From contig NZ_BHZC01000001.1 of the NCBI RefSeq assembly GCF_003865135.1, positions 5,394,001-5,458,000 of the forward strand: 64,000 nucleotides of DNA, read 5' to 3'. This stretch comes from Streptomyces chrestomyceticus JCM 4735. Its GTDB lineage: Bacteria > Actinomycetota > Actinomycetes > Streptomycetales > Streptomycetaceae. A model generated the notes under the pieces. The model had not been told where the DNA came from. It saw only the letters and a list, made by a program, of their open reading frames with translations, and did not search any database. Position numbers and translations under genes: made by a program. This document shows positions 1-8,795 of this stretch, piece by piece. Positions within the stretch are counted from its first letter, which is position 1; each line of letters begins with the position of its first letter.

Positions 1-2
1 GC

Positions 3-974
3 TACCTCGCCCACGCCACCGAGCGCATCCACCTCGGCTCCGGCATCTTCAACCCGCTCGCCCCGGTCAACCACCCCGTCAAGGTCGCCGAGAAGGCCGC
101 CATGCTCGACCACCTCTCCGGCGGCCGCTTCGAGTTCGGCACCGGGCGTGGGGCGGGCAGCCACGAGATCCTGGGGTTCATGCCGGGCGTGACGGACATG
201 AACCACACCAAGGAGCTGTGGGAAGAGACCATCGCCGAGTTCCCGAAGATGTGGCTCCAGGACGAGTACCAGGGGTTCCAGGGGAAGCACTGGCAACTGC
301 CGCCCCGCAAGGTGCTGCCCAAGCCGTACGGGACCGCGCACCCGCCGATGTGGTACGCGGCCGGGTCGCCCGCCTCGTACGCGATGGCGGGGAAGAAGGG
401 CCTCGGCGTGCTGGGCTTCAGCGTGCAGAAGGTCGCGGACATGGAGTGGGTCGTCGAGTCGTACAAGACGGCCGTGAAGGAGGCCGAGCCGGTCGGCGCG
501 TACGTCAACGACAACGTCATGGTGACCTCCACCGCGATCTGCGCCGAGACCCACCAGAAGGCCGTCGAGATCGCCGTCGGCGGCGGGCTCAACTACCTCC
601 AGTCGCTGCTGTTCCGCTACCACGACACGTTCCCGCGCCCCGAGGGCATCCCGGAGTGGCCGGAGCTGCTGCCGGAGTACACCGAGGAGATCATCGAGCT
701 GCTGATCGCCGAGGAGCTGATGATCTGCGGCGACCCCGACGAGGTGTTCCGCCAGTGCAAGCGCTGGGAACAGGCCGGCGCCGACCAGCTCTCCTTCGGC
801 CTGCCCATCGGCGTCTCGCCCGAGGACACCCTCACCACCATCCGCCTCATCGGCGAGCACGTGATCCCGAAGATCGACACAGACCCGGTGCACCGGACCG
901 CCCGCTTCCGGCAGAGCGCCGCCGGGCCGGACACCGAGCCGGACGCCGGACCGGGCACCGGACCGGCCGCCTGA
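3..974 (+). CDS. LLM class flavin-dependent oxidoreductase (5' partial)
   Basis: The gene enters from the left edge already in frame, so its N-terminus is missing. The visible 323 residues look like the bacterial luciferase-like monooxygenase family: a conserved segment around residues 30-50 (LDHLSGGRFEFGTGRG) is the typical strand and phosphate-binding loop of these TIM barrels. The family uses FMN or F420 to oxidise small organic substrates; the substrate here cannot be read. The last 25 residues are a Pro/Gly/Asp-rich tail. The next gene starts 19 bases downstream, so this is probably the first visible gene of an operon with an amidohydrolase and an aldehyde dehydrogenase. Family is secure, function is not. 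Confidence 0.85.
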   Translation, partial: YLAHATERIHLGSGIFNPLAPVNHPVKVAEKAAMLDHLSGGRFEFGTGRGAGSHEILGFMPGVTDMNHTKELWEETIAEFPKMWLQDEYQGFQGKHWQLPPRKVLPKPYGTAHPPMWYAAGSPASYAMAGKKGLGVLGFSVQKVADMEWVVESYKTAVKEAEPVGAYVNDNVMVTSTAICAETHQKAVEIAVGGGLNYLQSLLFRYHDTFPRPEGIPEWPELLPEYTEEIIELLIAEELMICGDPDEVFRQCKRWEQAGADQLSFGLPIGVSPEDTLTTIRLIGEHVIPKIDTDPVHRTARFRQSAAGPDTEPDAGPGTGPAA

Positions 975-993
975 GCGAAAGGGACCCCCGGGG

Positions 994-2724
994 ATGCTCG
1001 ACCACCTGATCAAGGGCGCCACGATCGTCGACGGCACCGGCGCCCCCGCGTACCAGGCCGACCTCGCCGTACAGCACGGCCGCATCACCGCCATCGGAAG
1101 CATCAGCGACCCCGCCAGCACCACCGAGGACGCCCACGGCCTCGTGCTCACACCCGGCTTCGTCGACCCGCACACCCACTACGACGCCCAGCTCTTCTGG
1201 GACCCCTACGCCACCCCCTCCATGCACCACGGCGTCACCACCGTCGCGGGCGGCAACTGCGGCTTCACCCTCGCCCCGCTCAACCCGGACCGCCCCGGCG
1301 ACGCCGACTACACCCGCCGCATGATGAGCCGCGTCGAAGGCATGTCGCTGGCGGCGCTGGAGCAGGGCGCGCCGTGGAACTGGTCCACCTTCGGCGAGTA
1401 CCTGGACGCGCTGGACGGCCGGACCGCCGTCAACGCGGGCTTCATGGTCGGCCACTGCGCGCTCCGCCGCCACGTCATGGGCCCGGACGCGATCGGCGGA
1501 CAGCCCACCGAGGCCCAGCTCCACGCGATGCTGCGGCTGTTCCACGACGCGATGGACGCGGGCGCCTGGGGCCTGTCCACCACCCAGTCCTCGACCCACG
1601 CCGACGGCGACGGACAGCCGGTCGCGTCCCGGCACGCCCGCCCCGCCGAACTGCTCGCCCTCTCCCGCGCGGTCGCCGACCACGAGGGCACCCAGTTGGA
1701 GGCGATCGTCGCGGGCTGCCTCGACCAGTTCGCGGACGAGGAGATCGACCTGCTCGTCGAGATGTCGGCCGCCGCCGGGCGCCCCCTCAACTGGAACGTG
1801 CTGACCATCGACAGCGCCGTACCGGAACGGGTGCCCCGCCAACTGGAGGCGAGCGAACGCGCCCGTAAGGCGGGCGGCCGCATCGTCGCCCTCACCATGC
1901 CGATCCTCACCCCCATGAACATGTCGCTGGGCACCTTCTGCGCCCTCAACCTCATCCCCGGCTGGGGCGACATCCTCGCCCTGCCCGTACCGGAGCGCAT
2001 CGCCCGGCTGCGCGACCCGGCCGTACGGGAGGAGATGCTGCGGCGCGCGGCGAGCAAGGAGGCGGGCGTCTTCCGGCGGCTGACCGACTTCGCCCGGTAC
2101 GTCATCGGCGACACGTACTCCGCCGCCAACCAGGGACTCTCCGGCCGGGTGGTCGGCGACATCGCCGCCGAACGCGGCCAGGACCCCTTCCGCACCCTGG
2201 TCGAGATCTGCGCCGAGGACGGGCTGCGCACCGTCCTGTGGCCCATGCCGACCGACAACGACCCGGACAGTTGGGCCCTGCGGCAGCGCACCTGGCAGCA
2301 CGAGGACGTCATGCTGGGCGGCTCCGACGCGGGCGCCCACCTGGACCGGATGTGCGGGGCCCCGTACACGACGCGGTTCCTCGGCGACTGCCTGCGCGGC
2401 CGGCAACTGGTCGGGCTGGAGCAGGCCGTACGGATGCTGACCGACGACCCGGCCCGGCTCTTCGGCCTGCGCGACCGCGGCCGGATCGCCGTCGGCCACC
2501 ACGCCGACCTGGTCCTCTTCGATCCGGAACGGATCGACGCCGGTCCGGCGCGGCTGGTGCACGATCTGCCGGGGGACAGCCCGCGGCTGGACTCGGAGGC
2601 CGCCGGGATCGTGAGCGTACGGGTCAACGGCGTCGAGACGGTACGGGACGGTGCGGTGACCGGGGCGGTACCGGGAAAGGTGCTGCGGTCGGGGCGGGAC
2701 ACCGAGACGGTGCGGACGCGGTGA
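994..2724 (+). CDS. Amidohydrolase, N-acyl-D-amino-acid deacylase type
   Basis: 576 residues. The N-terminal beta sandwich (LIKGATIVDGTG) and the metal motif PHTHYDAQ at about residues 63-70 are the hallmarks of the D-aminoacylase/dihydroorotase superfamily, as is the late aspartate in GGSDAGAHLD (about residue 445). Family members hydrolyse amide bonds with one or two zinc ions in the cytoplasm. The ATG at 994 is preceded by an AAAGGGA ribosome site. The stop overlaps the next gene's GTG by four bases, which implies coupled translation. With the flanking monooxygenase and aldehyde dehydrogenase it probably degrades an amide-containing compound; that substrate is an inference only. Confidence 0.85.
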   Translation: MLDHLIKGATIVDGTGAPAYQADLAVQHGRITAIGSISDPASTTEDAHGLVLTPGFVDPHTHYDAQLFWDPYATPSMHHGVTTVAGGNCGFTLAPLNPDRPGDADYTRRMMSRVEGMSLAALEQGAPWNWSTFGEYLDALDGRTAVNAGFMVGHCALRRHVMGPDAIGGQPTEAQLHAMLRLFHDAMDAGAWGLSTTQSSTHADGDGQPVASRHARPAELLALSRAVADHEGTQLEAIVAGCLDQFADEEIDLLVEMSAAAGRPLNWNVLTIDSAVPERVPRQLEASERARKAGGRIVALTMPILTPMNMSLGTFCALNLIPGWGDILALPVPERIARLRDPAVREEMLRRAASKEAGVFRRLTDFARYVIGDTYSAANQGLSGRVVGDIAAERGQDPFRTLVEICAEDGLRTVLWPMPTDNDPDSWALRQRTWQHEDVMLGGSDAGAHLDRMCGAPYTTRFLGDCLRGRQLVGLEQAVRMLTDDPARLFGLRDRGRIAVGHHADLVLFDPERIDAGPARLVHDLPGDSPRLDSEAAGIVSVRVNGVETVRDGAVTGAVPGKVLRSGRDTETVRTR

Positions 2725-4205
2725 GTACATCCTCTGGTGTGTCCGCCGAGCGGCTGCTGATCGGCGGCGAATGGACCGCACCCGACCACGGCCACTACGA
2801 GGTCACCGACCCGGCGGCCGAGGAGACCGTCGGGCTGGCGGCGGAGGCGAGCCGGGACCAGGCGTACGAGGCGGCCCGCGCGGCGCGCGAGGCGTTCGGG
2901 CCCTGGTCGCGCACGGCGCCCGAGACCCGCGCGCGGGTGCTCGACCGCGCCGCCGAGCTCCTGGCGCGCGACATCGGCGCGTACGCCCGGCTCGCGCAGG
3001 CGGAGACCGGCGCGACGACCGGCACCGCCCGCGCGATGCAGGTGGGCGTCGCCATCGCCCGCCTCAAGCGGTACGCGCGCGGAGCGCTGGAGCCGACGGA
3101 AACCCCCCTGCCTCCGCAGATCAACGAGGCGGGCCCCTTCGGCAAGGCCGCCGTCCTCGGCGCGCTGGCGGTGCGCCGCCCCGTCGGCGTCGTCACCTGC
3201 ATCACCTCCTACAACAACCCCTGGGCCAACCCGGCAGGCAAGATCGCGCCCGCCCTGGCCATGGGCAACACCGTCGTGATCAAGCCCGCCCCGCAGGACC
3301 CGCTCTCCGTCCACCGCCTGGCCGCGGCGCTCCAGGAGGCGCTGGCCGAGGCCGGGGCACCGCCCGGCGTCGTCAACCTCGTGACCGGCGGGGACCCGGC
3401 GGTCGGCGAGGCCGCGGTGGACTCCCCGGACGTGGACATGGTCAGCTTCACCGGCTCCACGGCCGTCGGGCAGCGCATCGCCGAGGTGTGCGGACGCGGC
3501 ATGAAACGCCGGCTCATGGAGCTGGGCGGCAAGGGCGCCGCGCTGGTCTTCGACGACGCCGACCTGGACGCGGCGGTGGCCGGCATCGGCACCACGTACT
3601 CCTTCTACAGCGGACAGATCTGTACGGCTCCGACGCGGGTGCTGGCCCAGCGCGGCATCCACGACCGGCTGGTGGAGCGGCTGGCCGCGTACGCGACGCG
3701 CCTGAAGGTCGGCGACCCGGCTGCGGCGGACACGGCCGTCGGCCCGGTGATCTCCGCCGCGCACCGCGACCGCGTCGAGTCGTACATCGAACTGGGCCGG
3801 AAGGAAGGCGCTCGCCTGATCACGGGCGGCGACCGCCCACCCCTCCCACGCGGCTTCTACGTGGCCCCCACCCTCTTCACCGACTGCGCCCCCGCCATGC
3901 GGGTGGTCCGCGAGGAGATCTTCGGCCCGGTGATCGTCGTCCTCCCCTTCACCGACGAGGAGGAGGCCGTCGCGCTCGCCAACGACAGCGACTACGGCCT
4001 GCTGGACTACGTCTGGTCCGGCGACGTGGCGCGCGCGTTCCGGGTGGCGGGGCGGCTGCGCGCGGGCGGGGTCGGCGTCAACACGGTCGGCCGCAACATG
4101 GAGGCTCCGTTCGGCGGCTTCAAGCGGAGCGGGGTCGGGCGCGATGTCGGCTCGTACGCGCTGCACGCCTACAGCGAGACGCAGGCGGTGGTGTGGCCGG
4201 GCTGA
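2721..4205 (+). CDS. NAD(P)-dependent aldehyde dehydrogenase
   Basis: 494 residues, usual length for the family. The catalytic cysteine lies in YSGQICTAPTRV (about residue 301), the general-base glutamate in MELGGKGAALVF (about 266), and the nucleotide-binding FTGSTAVGQRI segment precedes them. The enzyme oxidises an aldehyde to an acid. I chose the GTG at 2721 because it overlaps the upstream stop as GTGA and starts right before the conserved LLIGGEW segment; the reading frame is open further upstream but that part is antisense-like. It closes the three-gene catabolic operon; the permease follows after a 180-230 base gap. Confidence 0.9.
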   Translation: MSTSSGVSAERLLIGGEWTAPDHGHYEVTDPAAEETVGLAAEASRDQAYEAARAAREAFGPWSRTAPETRARVLDRAAELLARDIGAYARLAQAETGATTGTARAMQVGVAIARLKRYARGALEPTETPLPPQINEAGPFGKAAVLGALAVRRPVGVVTCITSYNNPWANPAGKIAPALAMGNTVVIKPAPQDPLSVHRLAAALQEALAEAGAPPGVVNLVTGGDPAVGEAAVDSPDVDMVSFTGSTAVGQRIAEVCGRGMKRRLMELGGKGAALVFDDADLDAAVAGIGTTYSFYSGQICTAPTRVLAQRGIHDRLVERLAAYATRLKVGDPAAADTAVGPVISAAHRDRVESYIELGRKEGARLITGGDRPPLPRGFYVAPTLFTDCAPAMRVVREEIFGPVIVVLPFTDEEEAVALANDSDYGLLDYVWSGDVARAFRVAGRLRAGGVGVNTVGRNMEAPFGGFKRSGVGRDVGSYALHAYSETQAVVWPG

Positions 4206-4441
4206 GACGGGCGGAAGACCGGCGGGAAAATTTTGAATCAGGACGAAGCGGACAGCGCTGCGGTTCCCGCAGTCCGGAACTCGACGGTACGGCCTTCAAG
4301 TTACCGGCCGTAACGCGCGCCGCACCTTGCAAACCACGGCCAAACGGCCCGCAACGCCCCGCGAAGTGAAGCCCTCGCCGTCTTCTCATGGTGGATCTCC
4401 AGCCCCACGATGCGGAAACAGCAGCCCTTAACGTCCTGTTC

Positions 4442-6031
4442 ATGGTTCAGGTAGACCCCCGGCTCCCGGCCGGAGACACGGTAACGAGGGCCGCCGGCAC
4501 GGCTGGTGACAAGGCCCGTGGCCGCGCCGACGGAACCCGCGGCAAGGGCCTGAGCGGCAACTCCGTCGGCCTGCTCGGCAGCGCCGTCATCGGCGTCTCC
4601 ACCGTCGCCCCCGTCTACTGCCTGACCTCGACCCTCGGCCCCACCGTCGGCGAGGTCGGCCTCCAGATGCCGGCCGTCTTCCTCGCGGGCTTCCTGCCGA
4701 TGCTGCTGGTCGCCTTCGCCTACCGCGAGCTGAACAAGGCCGTGCCCGACTGCGGTACGTCCTTCACCTGGTCGGTGAAGGCGTTCGGCCCGCGCATCGG
4801 CTGGATGTGCGGCTGGGGACTGGTGATCGCCACGATCATCGTCCTCTCCAACCTGGCCGGCGTCGCCACCTCGTTCTTCTGGCTGCTGCTCGGCGAACTC
4901 ACCGGCAGCGACGCCATCGCCGCCCTGGACGGCAACAAGGCCGCCCACGTCCTGACGTGCCTGGCCTTCATCGCCCTCGCCACCGCCGTCAGCTACCGCG
5001 GCATGACCGCCACAAAAGGCGTCCAGTACGCCCTCGTCGGCCTCCAACTGGCCGTCCTCGCCGTCTTCGTCGCCATGGCCTTCAGCAAAGCGGGCTCCGG
5101 CGACTTCCCCGGCTCCCTCCACTTCTCCCTCGCCTGGCTGAACCCGTTCTCCGTCCAGTCCTTCTCCGCCTTCACCGCCGGCCTGTCCCTCTCGATCTTC
5201 ATGTTCTGGGGCTGGGACGCCTGCCTGACCGTCAACGAGGAGACCGCGGGCAGCGACAGGACCCCCGGCCGCGCCGCGCTCCTCGCCATGGTCGTCCTCA
5301 TCGGCTCGTACCTGCTGACCGCCGTCGCCGCCCAGATGTACTCCGGCGTCGGCACCGAAGGCCCCGGCCTGGGCAACCCGGACACCGCCGACAACGTCTT
5401 CGCGGCCCTCGCCACCCCCGTCATGGGCCCGGTCCTCGGCATCCTCCTGTTCGTCGCGGTCCTCGCCTCCGCCGCCGCCAGCCTCCAGACCACCTTCATC
5501 CCGGTGGCCCGCACGGTCCTGGCGATGAGCGCGTACGAGGCCCTGCCGCCGTCCTTCGCCCGCATCCACCCGCGCTTCCGCTCCCCGGGCCGCGCCACCG
5601 TCGCGGCGGGCGTCGCCACCGGCGTCTTCTACGCGGGCATGACGTTCCTGTCGCAGAACGTCCTGGTCGACACCATCTACGCCCTCGGCCTCATGATCTG
5701 CTTCTACTACGCGATCACGGCCTTCGCCTGCGCCTGGTACTTCCGCCGCGCACTGCGCCGCTCGGCCCGCGACCTGCTCTTCAAGGGCGTCTTCCCGGTC
5801 CTCGGCGGCGTGCTCCTCACCGCCGTCTTCACCAAGACCCTCATCGACATGTGGAACCCGGCCTACGGCTCCGGCAGCTCCGTCCTCGGCGTCGGCTCGG
5901 TCTTCGTCATCGGCGTCGGACTGCTCCTGCTCGGCTTCGTCCTCATGCTGGTGATGCGGCGGCGCAGCCCGGCGTTCTTCCGGGGCGAGGTGCTGACGCG
6001 GTCGACGCCGGCGATGGTGGTGGACGAGTAG
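4442..6031 (+). CDS. APC-superfamily amino acid permease
   Basis: About 529 residues with roughly twelve hydrophobic helices. The segment NSVGLLGSAVIGVSTVAPVY at the first helix and the repeated helix pattern fit amino acid/polyamine/organocation permeases of the inner membrane. An in-frame ATG at 4388 would add 18 residues, but third-base G/C there is only about 60%, unlike the rest of the gene, so I prefer 4442; neither start has a good ribosome site. It follows the oxidoreductase/amidohydrolase/dehydrogenase operon and may import its substrate. A strong hairpin terminates it before the convergent gene. Confidence 0.82.
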   Translation: MVQVDPRLPAGDTVTRAAGTAGDKARGRADGTRGKGLSGNSVGLLGSAVIGVSTVAPVYCLTSTLGPTVGEVGLQMPAVFLAGFLPMLLVAFAYRELNKAVPDCGTSFTWSVKAFGPRIGWMCGWGLVIATIIVLSNLAGVATSFFWLLLGELTGSDAIAALDGNKAAHVLTCLAFIALATAVSYRGMTATKGVQYALVGLQLAVLAVFVAMAFSKAGSGDFPGSLHFSLAWLNPFSVQSFSAFTAGLSLSIFMFWGWDACLTVNEETAGSDRTPGRAALLAMVVLIGSYLLTAVAAQMYSGVGTEGPGLGNPDTADNVFAALATPVMGPVLGILLFVAVLASAAASLQTTFIPVARTVLAMSAYEALPPSFARIHPRFRSPGRATVAAGVATGVFYAGMTFLSQNVLVDTIYALGLMICFYYAITAFACAWYFRRALRRSARDLLFKGVFPVLGGVLLTAVFTKTLIDMWNPAYGSGSSVLGVGSVFVIGVGLLLLGFVLMLVMRRRSPAFFRGEVLTRSTPAMVVDE

Positions 6032-6037
6032 GACGAA

Positions 6038-6075
6038 GCCGTCCCGCTGCCTTCATACGAAGACAGCGGGACGGC
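6038..6075. terminator. Bidirectional terminator hairpin
   Basis: Perfect 12-bp inverted repeat, GCCGTCCCGCTG and CAGCGGGACGGC, with a 14-base loop. It lies 6 bases after the permease stop and 15 bases before the end of the convergent secreted-protein gene, so it can serve both. Confidence 0.75.
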
Positions 6076-6090
6076 CGGGCCTGTTGTCGC

Positions 6091-6525
6091 TCAGCCCCTG
6101 GGCAGGGTGTGCCACCCGGAAGCGCACTTGTACGCGGACCCGCCCTTGGTGGTGCACTCCTGCACCTCGATCTTGACCACGTTGGCGGCGAAGTTCCACG
6201 TGGTGCTCTTCGTGCCGCCGGAGACGCTCAGGTTCTCCGAACGCGTCCCGCCGTCGTTGTAGCGCGCCTTGAGGTACACGCGGGCGCCGTAGGCGTCGCC
6301 GGGCTTGGAGTCCTTGATGTTGACCTTGACGAACACCCGGGACTGGGCGTCGACCGAACCCCAGGCGTGGGCGCCACCGATGTCCCCGGCCGTGTACTGG
6401 GCGTTCCACCCGACCGCCGCATGGGCCGTACCGCCCGTGACACCCACCAGCAACGCCGCCCCCGCGGCGACGACGCCGGACGCCCGCACCACGCTCTTCC
6501 AGCTCTGTCTCATGTGCTCGACCAC
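6091..6525 (-). CDS. Small secreted protein, unknown function
   Basis: 144 residues. A basic start (VEHMRQSWKSVV) and a hydrophobic core end at GTAHA-A, a classic Sec signal peptide cleavage site near residue 37. The mature part of about 105 residues has two cysteines (QECTTKGGSAYKC), which could form a disulfide, and looks beta-rich. I chose the GTG at 6525 because AGGAG lies five bases upstream; the ATG at 6513 is 17 bases from it. It resembles the many small exported proteins of Streptomyces with no assigned role. It stands alone, with no operon partner. Confidence 0.75.
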   Translation of the reverse strand: MVEHMRQSWKSVVRASGVVAAGAALLVGVTGGTAHAAVGWNAQYTAGDIGGAHAWGSVDAQSRVFVKVNIKDSKPGDAYGARVYLKARYNDGGTRSENLSVSGGTKSTTWNFAANVVKIEVQECTTKGGSAYKCASGWHTLPRG

Positions 6526-6742
6526 GTGCACTCCTAGGTCTCGGTCGGATTCGACGGCGCGCGATCACCCGGAAGACGCGGCACGGCCTTGCACACGCCC
6601 GGTCCCGGTGACGCACGTACGGCAGGACCACGCACACCTTCCGGGTCCTCCGGCCGCGGCGGGCGGATCTCGGATCAACCACCTGGTCGCCGCGGCGGAA
6701 CGAGACTGCGGGCCCGCCGGCCGGTGGGTCAACGGGATCGGC

Positions 6743-6796
6743 TGTCCGGGACAGGCCGGACCGTGTCCGGGACAGGACGGGCCATGTCCGGCCTGG
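6743..6796. repeat. 21-bp tandem repeat, 2.5 copies
   Basis: TGTCCGGGACAGG occurs at 6743 and again at 6764, and a third partial copy (TGTCCGGCCTGG) runs up to the end of the serine hydrolase gene. Each copy contains the palindrome TGTCCGGGACA. It sits just 3' of the minus-strand hydrolase. The rest of 6526-6742 shows no other feature. Confidence 0.6.
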
Positions 6797-7990
6797 TCAG
6801 GACCGGTGCCCGTGTCCGTGCCCGTGCGAGATTGACGTACTCGATCCGGCCGCGGCGTACAGCGCCCGGATCAGACGGCCGTTCTCCGGCGCGGGACCGT
6901 TGGGGAACGGGAACCGGCGGCGGGTGTAGCCGTAAGCCAGTCCGTTGCGCGGGTCGGCGAACGCCTGCTGGCCGCCCGCGCCGCTGTGCCCGAACGCGCC
7001 CTGCCCCAGCACCGGATACACCTCGGACGTGGCGTGGAAGCCGAGCCCGAACGCCTTGTGCTCGCGGGTGACCAGGTCATGCCCCACGGAGTGGACCTGC
7101 GCGAACTCGGCCGCGGTGTCCGGCTTGAGCAGCGGCGCCAGGCCGTCCGGCGGGGTGATCGCCGCCGCGTACATCCGGGCCATGCCGCGGGCCGAGGCCA
7201 CACCGCCGAACGACGCCGGCCCGGCGGCCCGGACCGACCGGAAGTTCGGCAGCCGCCACAGCTCCGGGTTTTGCGGGTGGTGGCGGTTGAAGGCGATACC
7301 GGACAGCGAGTTCGGCCCGGTCGCGCGCACCGCCAGTTCGGCCAGCCGCTCGGGAGTCGGCATCATCGGCTGCGCGCTCAAGTAGCGGTGCTCCTGGTCG
7401 TCCGGGAGCCCGAGGTGGACATCCACCCCGTACGGATCGCGTACGCGCTCGGCGAAGTGCTCCTGAACGGTCCGTCCGGTGGTGCGCCGTACCACCTCGC
7501 CGGTCAGCGCTGCGATGACGAGCGCGTGGTAGCCGAACGCGCTGCCCGGCCGCCAGTACGGGCGCTGCCCGGCGAGGCGTTCGGCGACGACCCGGTCGTC
7601 GGTCAGCTCGTCGAGCGTGAACCCGGCGTCGGCGCCGACCAGGCCGGCGCGGTGCGACAGCAGGTCCCGCAAGGTGACGTCCCGCTTGCCCGCCACACCG
7701 AACTCCGGCCAGTAGTGGCCGACCTCCCGATCAAGGTCCAGCACGCCCTCCTGCACGAGCAGGGCGACCACCAGATGTGCGGCGCCCTTGCTCGCGGAGT
7801 ACGCGCCGAGCAGCGAATCGCCGGTGATCTCCGGTCCGGTCCACAGGTCCACGACCCGCTCGCCGTGCCGGTACGCCACGAGCTGCGCGGCGAAGTCGCC
7901 GCCCTCCTCGGCCGCGACCGCCGCGAACTGGTCCCGTACCGCCTGAAATCCGTCGGCGACGGAGCCCTGAGGTGTGCTGCCGTTCCCCAT
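6797..7990 (-). CDS. Serine hydrolase, beta-lactamase / class C esterase family
   Basis: 397 residues. The catalytic SxxK tetrad lies in YSASKGAAH (about residue 66) and a downstream GYHALV stretch supplies the YxN-like tyrosine; the overall pattern fits the beta-lactamase-related serine hydrolases (EstB, LACTB type), most of which are esterases or peptidases, not resistance enzymes. No signal peptide is seen, so it is probably cytoplasmic. The ATG at 7990 has GGGAGG six bases upstream. The C-terminus ends in a His/Gly run. It is transcribed divergently from a TetR regulator, with a palindromic operator between them, so it is likely the repressed target. Confidence 0.85.
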   Translation of the reverse strand: MGNGSTPQGSVADGFQAVRDQFAAVAAEEGGDFAAQLVAYRHGERVVDLWTGPEITGDSLLGAYSASKGAAHLVVALLVQEGVLDLDREVGHYWPEFGVAGKRDVTLRDLLSHRAGLVGADAGFTLDELTDDRVVAERLAGQRPYWRPGSAFGYHALVIAALTGEVVRRTTGRTVQEHFAERVRDPYGVDVHLGLPDDQEHRYLSAQPMMPTPERLAELAVRATGPNSLSGIAFNRHHPQNPELWRLPNFRSVRAAGPASFGGVASARGMARMYAAAITPPDGLAPLLKPDTAAEFAQVHSVGHDLVTREHKAFGLGFHATSEVYPVLGQGAFGHSGAGGQQAFADPRNGLAYGYTRRRFPFPNGPAPENGRLIRALYAAAGSSTSISHGHGHGHRS

Positions 7991-8070
7991 TTCTTGCCTC
8001 CCGGCATCGAGCATCGACCTGCGACCGGCCGCGATGCCGTCCGGCCGCACCTCACGAAGCCCGACCCTAA

Positions 8071-8099
8071 GCCATTAGTAACCACTGGTCACTAATGGC
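8071..8099. promoter_or_regulatory. Probable TetR operator
   Basis: Inverted repeat with 14-base arms, GCCATTAGTAACCA and TGGTCACTAATGGC, one central base, 13 of 14 positions matching. It lies in the 154-base divergent region, 81 bases from the hydrolase start and 46 bases from the TetR start. The AT-rich core differs sharply from the surrounding GC-rich DNA, as expected of a TetR site. Binding itself is an inference. Confidence 0.75.
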
Positions 8100-8138
8100 C
8101 CCGCCAAGGTTCCGCCAACAGCCCGGTTCCGTATAGTC

Positions 8139-8768
8139 GTGGCCATGCCCGATCCCGCGACCCCCCGACCGCGCCCGGGCCGCCCCGCGCGGCTCAACCG
8201 CGAGCGGATCGTGGACGCGGCCGTCGCGGCCGGAAATCTCGACACCCTGACCATGCGCGCCCTCGCCGCCCGCCTGGACGTCAGCCACGGCGCGCTCTAC
8301 CGCTGGGTCAGCAATCGCGACCAGCTCTTCGACCTCGTCAGCGACGTGATGGTCGAACGCATCCTGCCCACCGGGGGCCCGCCGGGCGGCTCACCCGACG
8401 GCTCACCCGACGGCGCGCGCGACGCCGACTGGCGCCCCTGGCTCGCCCGAGTCGCCTGGTCCATGCACGACCAGTTCCTCGCCGTACCCGGCTACGCCAC
8501 CCGCCTGTCCCGCCCGCACCGCCACAACTCCGACGCCCTCGGCCGCCTCCGGCAGGAAGTCGTCACCGCCTTCACGAACGCCGGCGTCGCCCCCGAACTG
8601 GCCGAGCAGAGCTGGTACATCTTCATCACCACGGTCGTCGGCTGGCTCGCCGTCCAGGAAACACCGTCCGACCTACCTTTCAACCACGGCGCCCCACGCT
8701 TCGACCTGTTCCTCGACACCCTGCTGAGGGGCCTGCCGGCGCGTGAGCCGGGCGCGGAGCGGCCCTGA
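8139..8768 (+). CDS. TetR/AcrR-family transcriptional regulator
   Basis: 209 residues. The N-terminal helix-turn-helix is clear: RERIVDAAVAAGN, then MRALAARLDVSHGALYRWVSNR (about residues 23-62). The C-terminal half is the variable ligand-binding domain. It can start at GTG 8139 or ATG 8145. A TATAGT hexamer at 8132-8137 would place a transcription start close to the ATG, so the message may be leaderless. It faces the serine hydrolase gene across a near-perfect palindrome and probably represses both itself and the hydrolase. Confidence 0.88.
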   Translation: MAMPDPATPRPRPGRPARLNRERIVDAAVAAGNLDTLTMRALAARLDVSHGALYRWVSNRDQLFDLVSDVMVERILPTGGPPGGSPDGSPDGARDADWRPWLARVAWSMHDQFLAVPGYATRLSRPHRHNSDALGRLRQEVVTAFTNAGVAPELAEQSWYIFITTVVGWLAVQETPSDLPFNHGAPRFDLFLDTLLRGLPAREPGAERP

Positions 8769-8795
8769 GCGCCGGGGCGGGGCCAATCCGCATGC

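Noticed and set aside
4300..4314. GTTAC...GTAAC palindrome before the permease
   Set aside because: Only five-base arms; too weak to call an operator.
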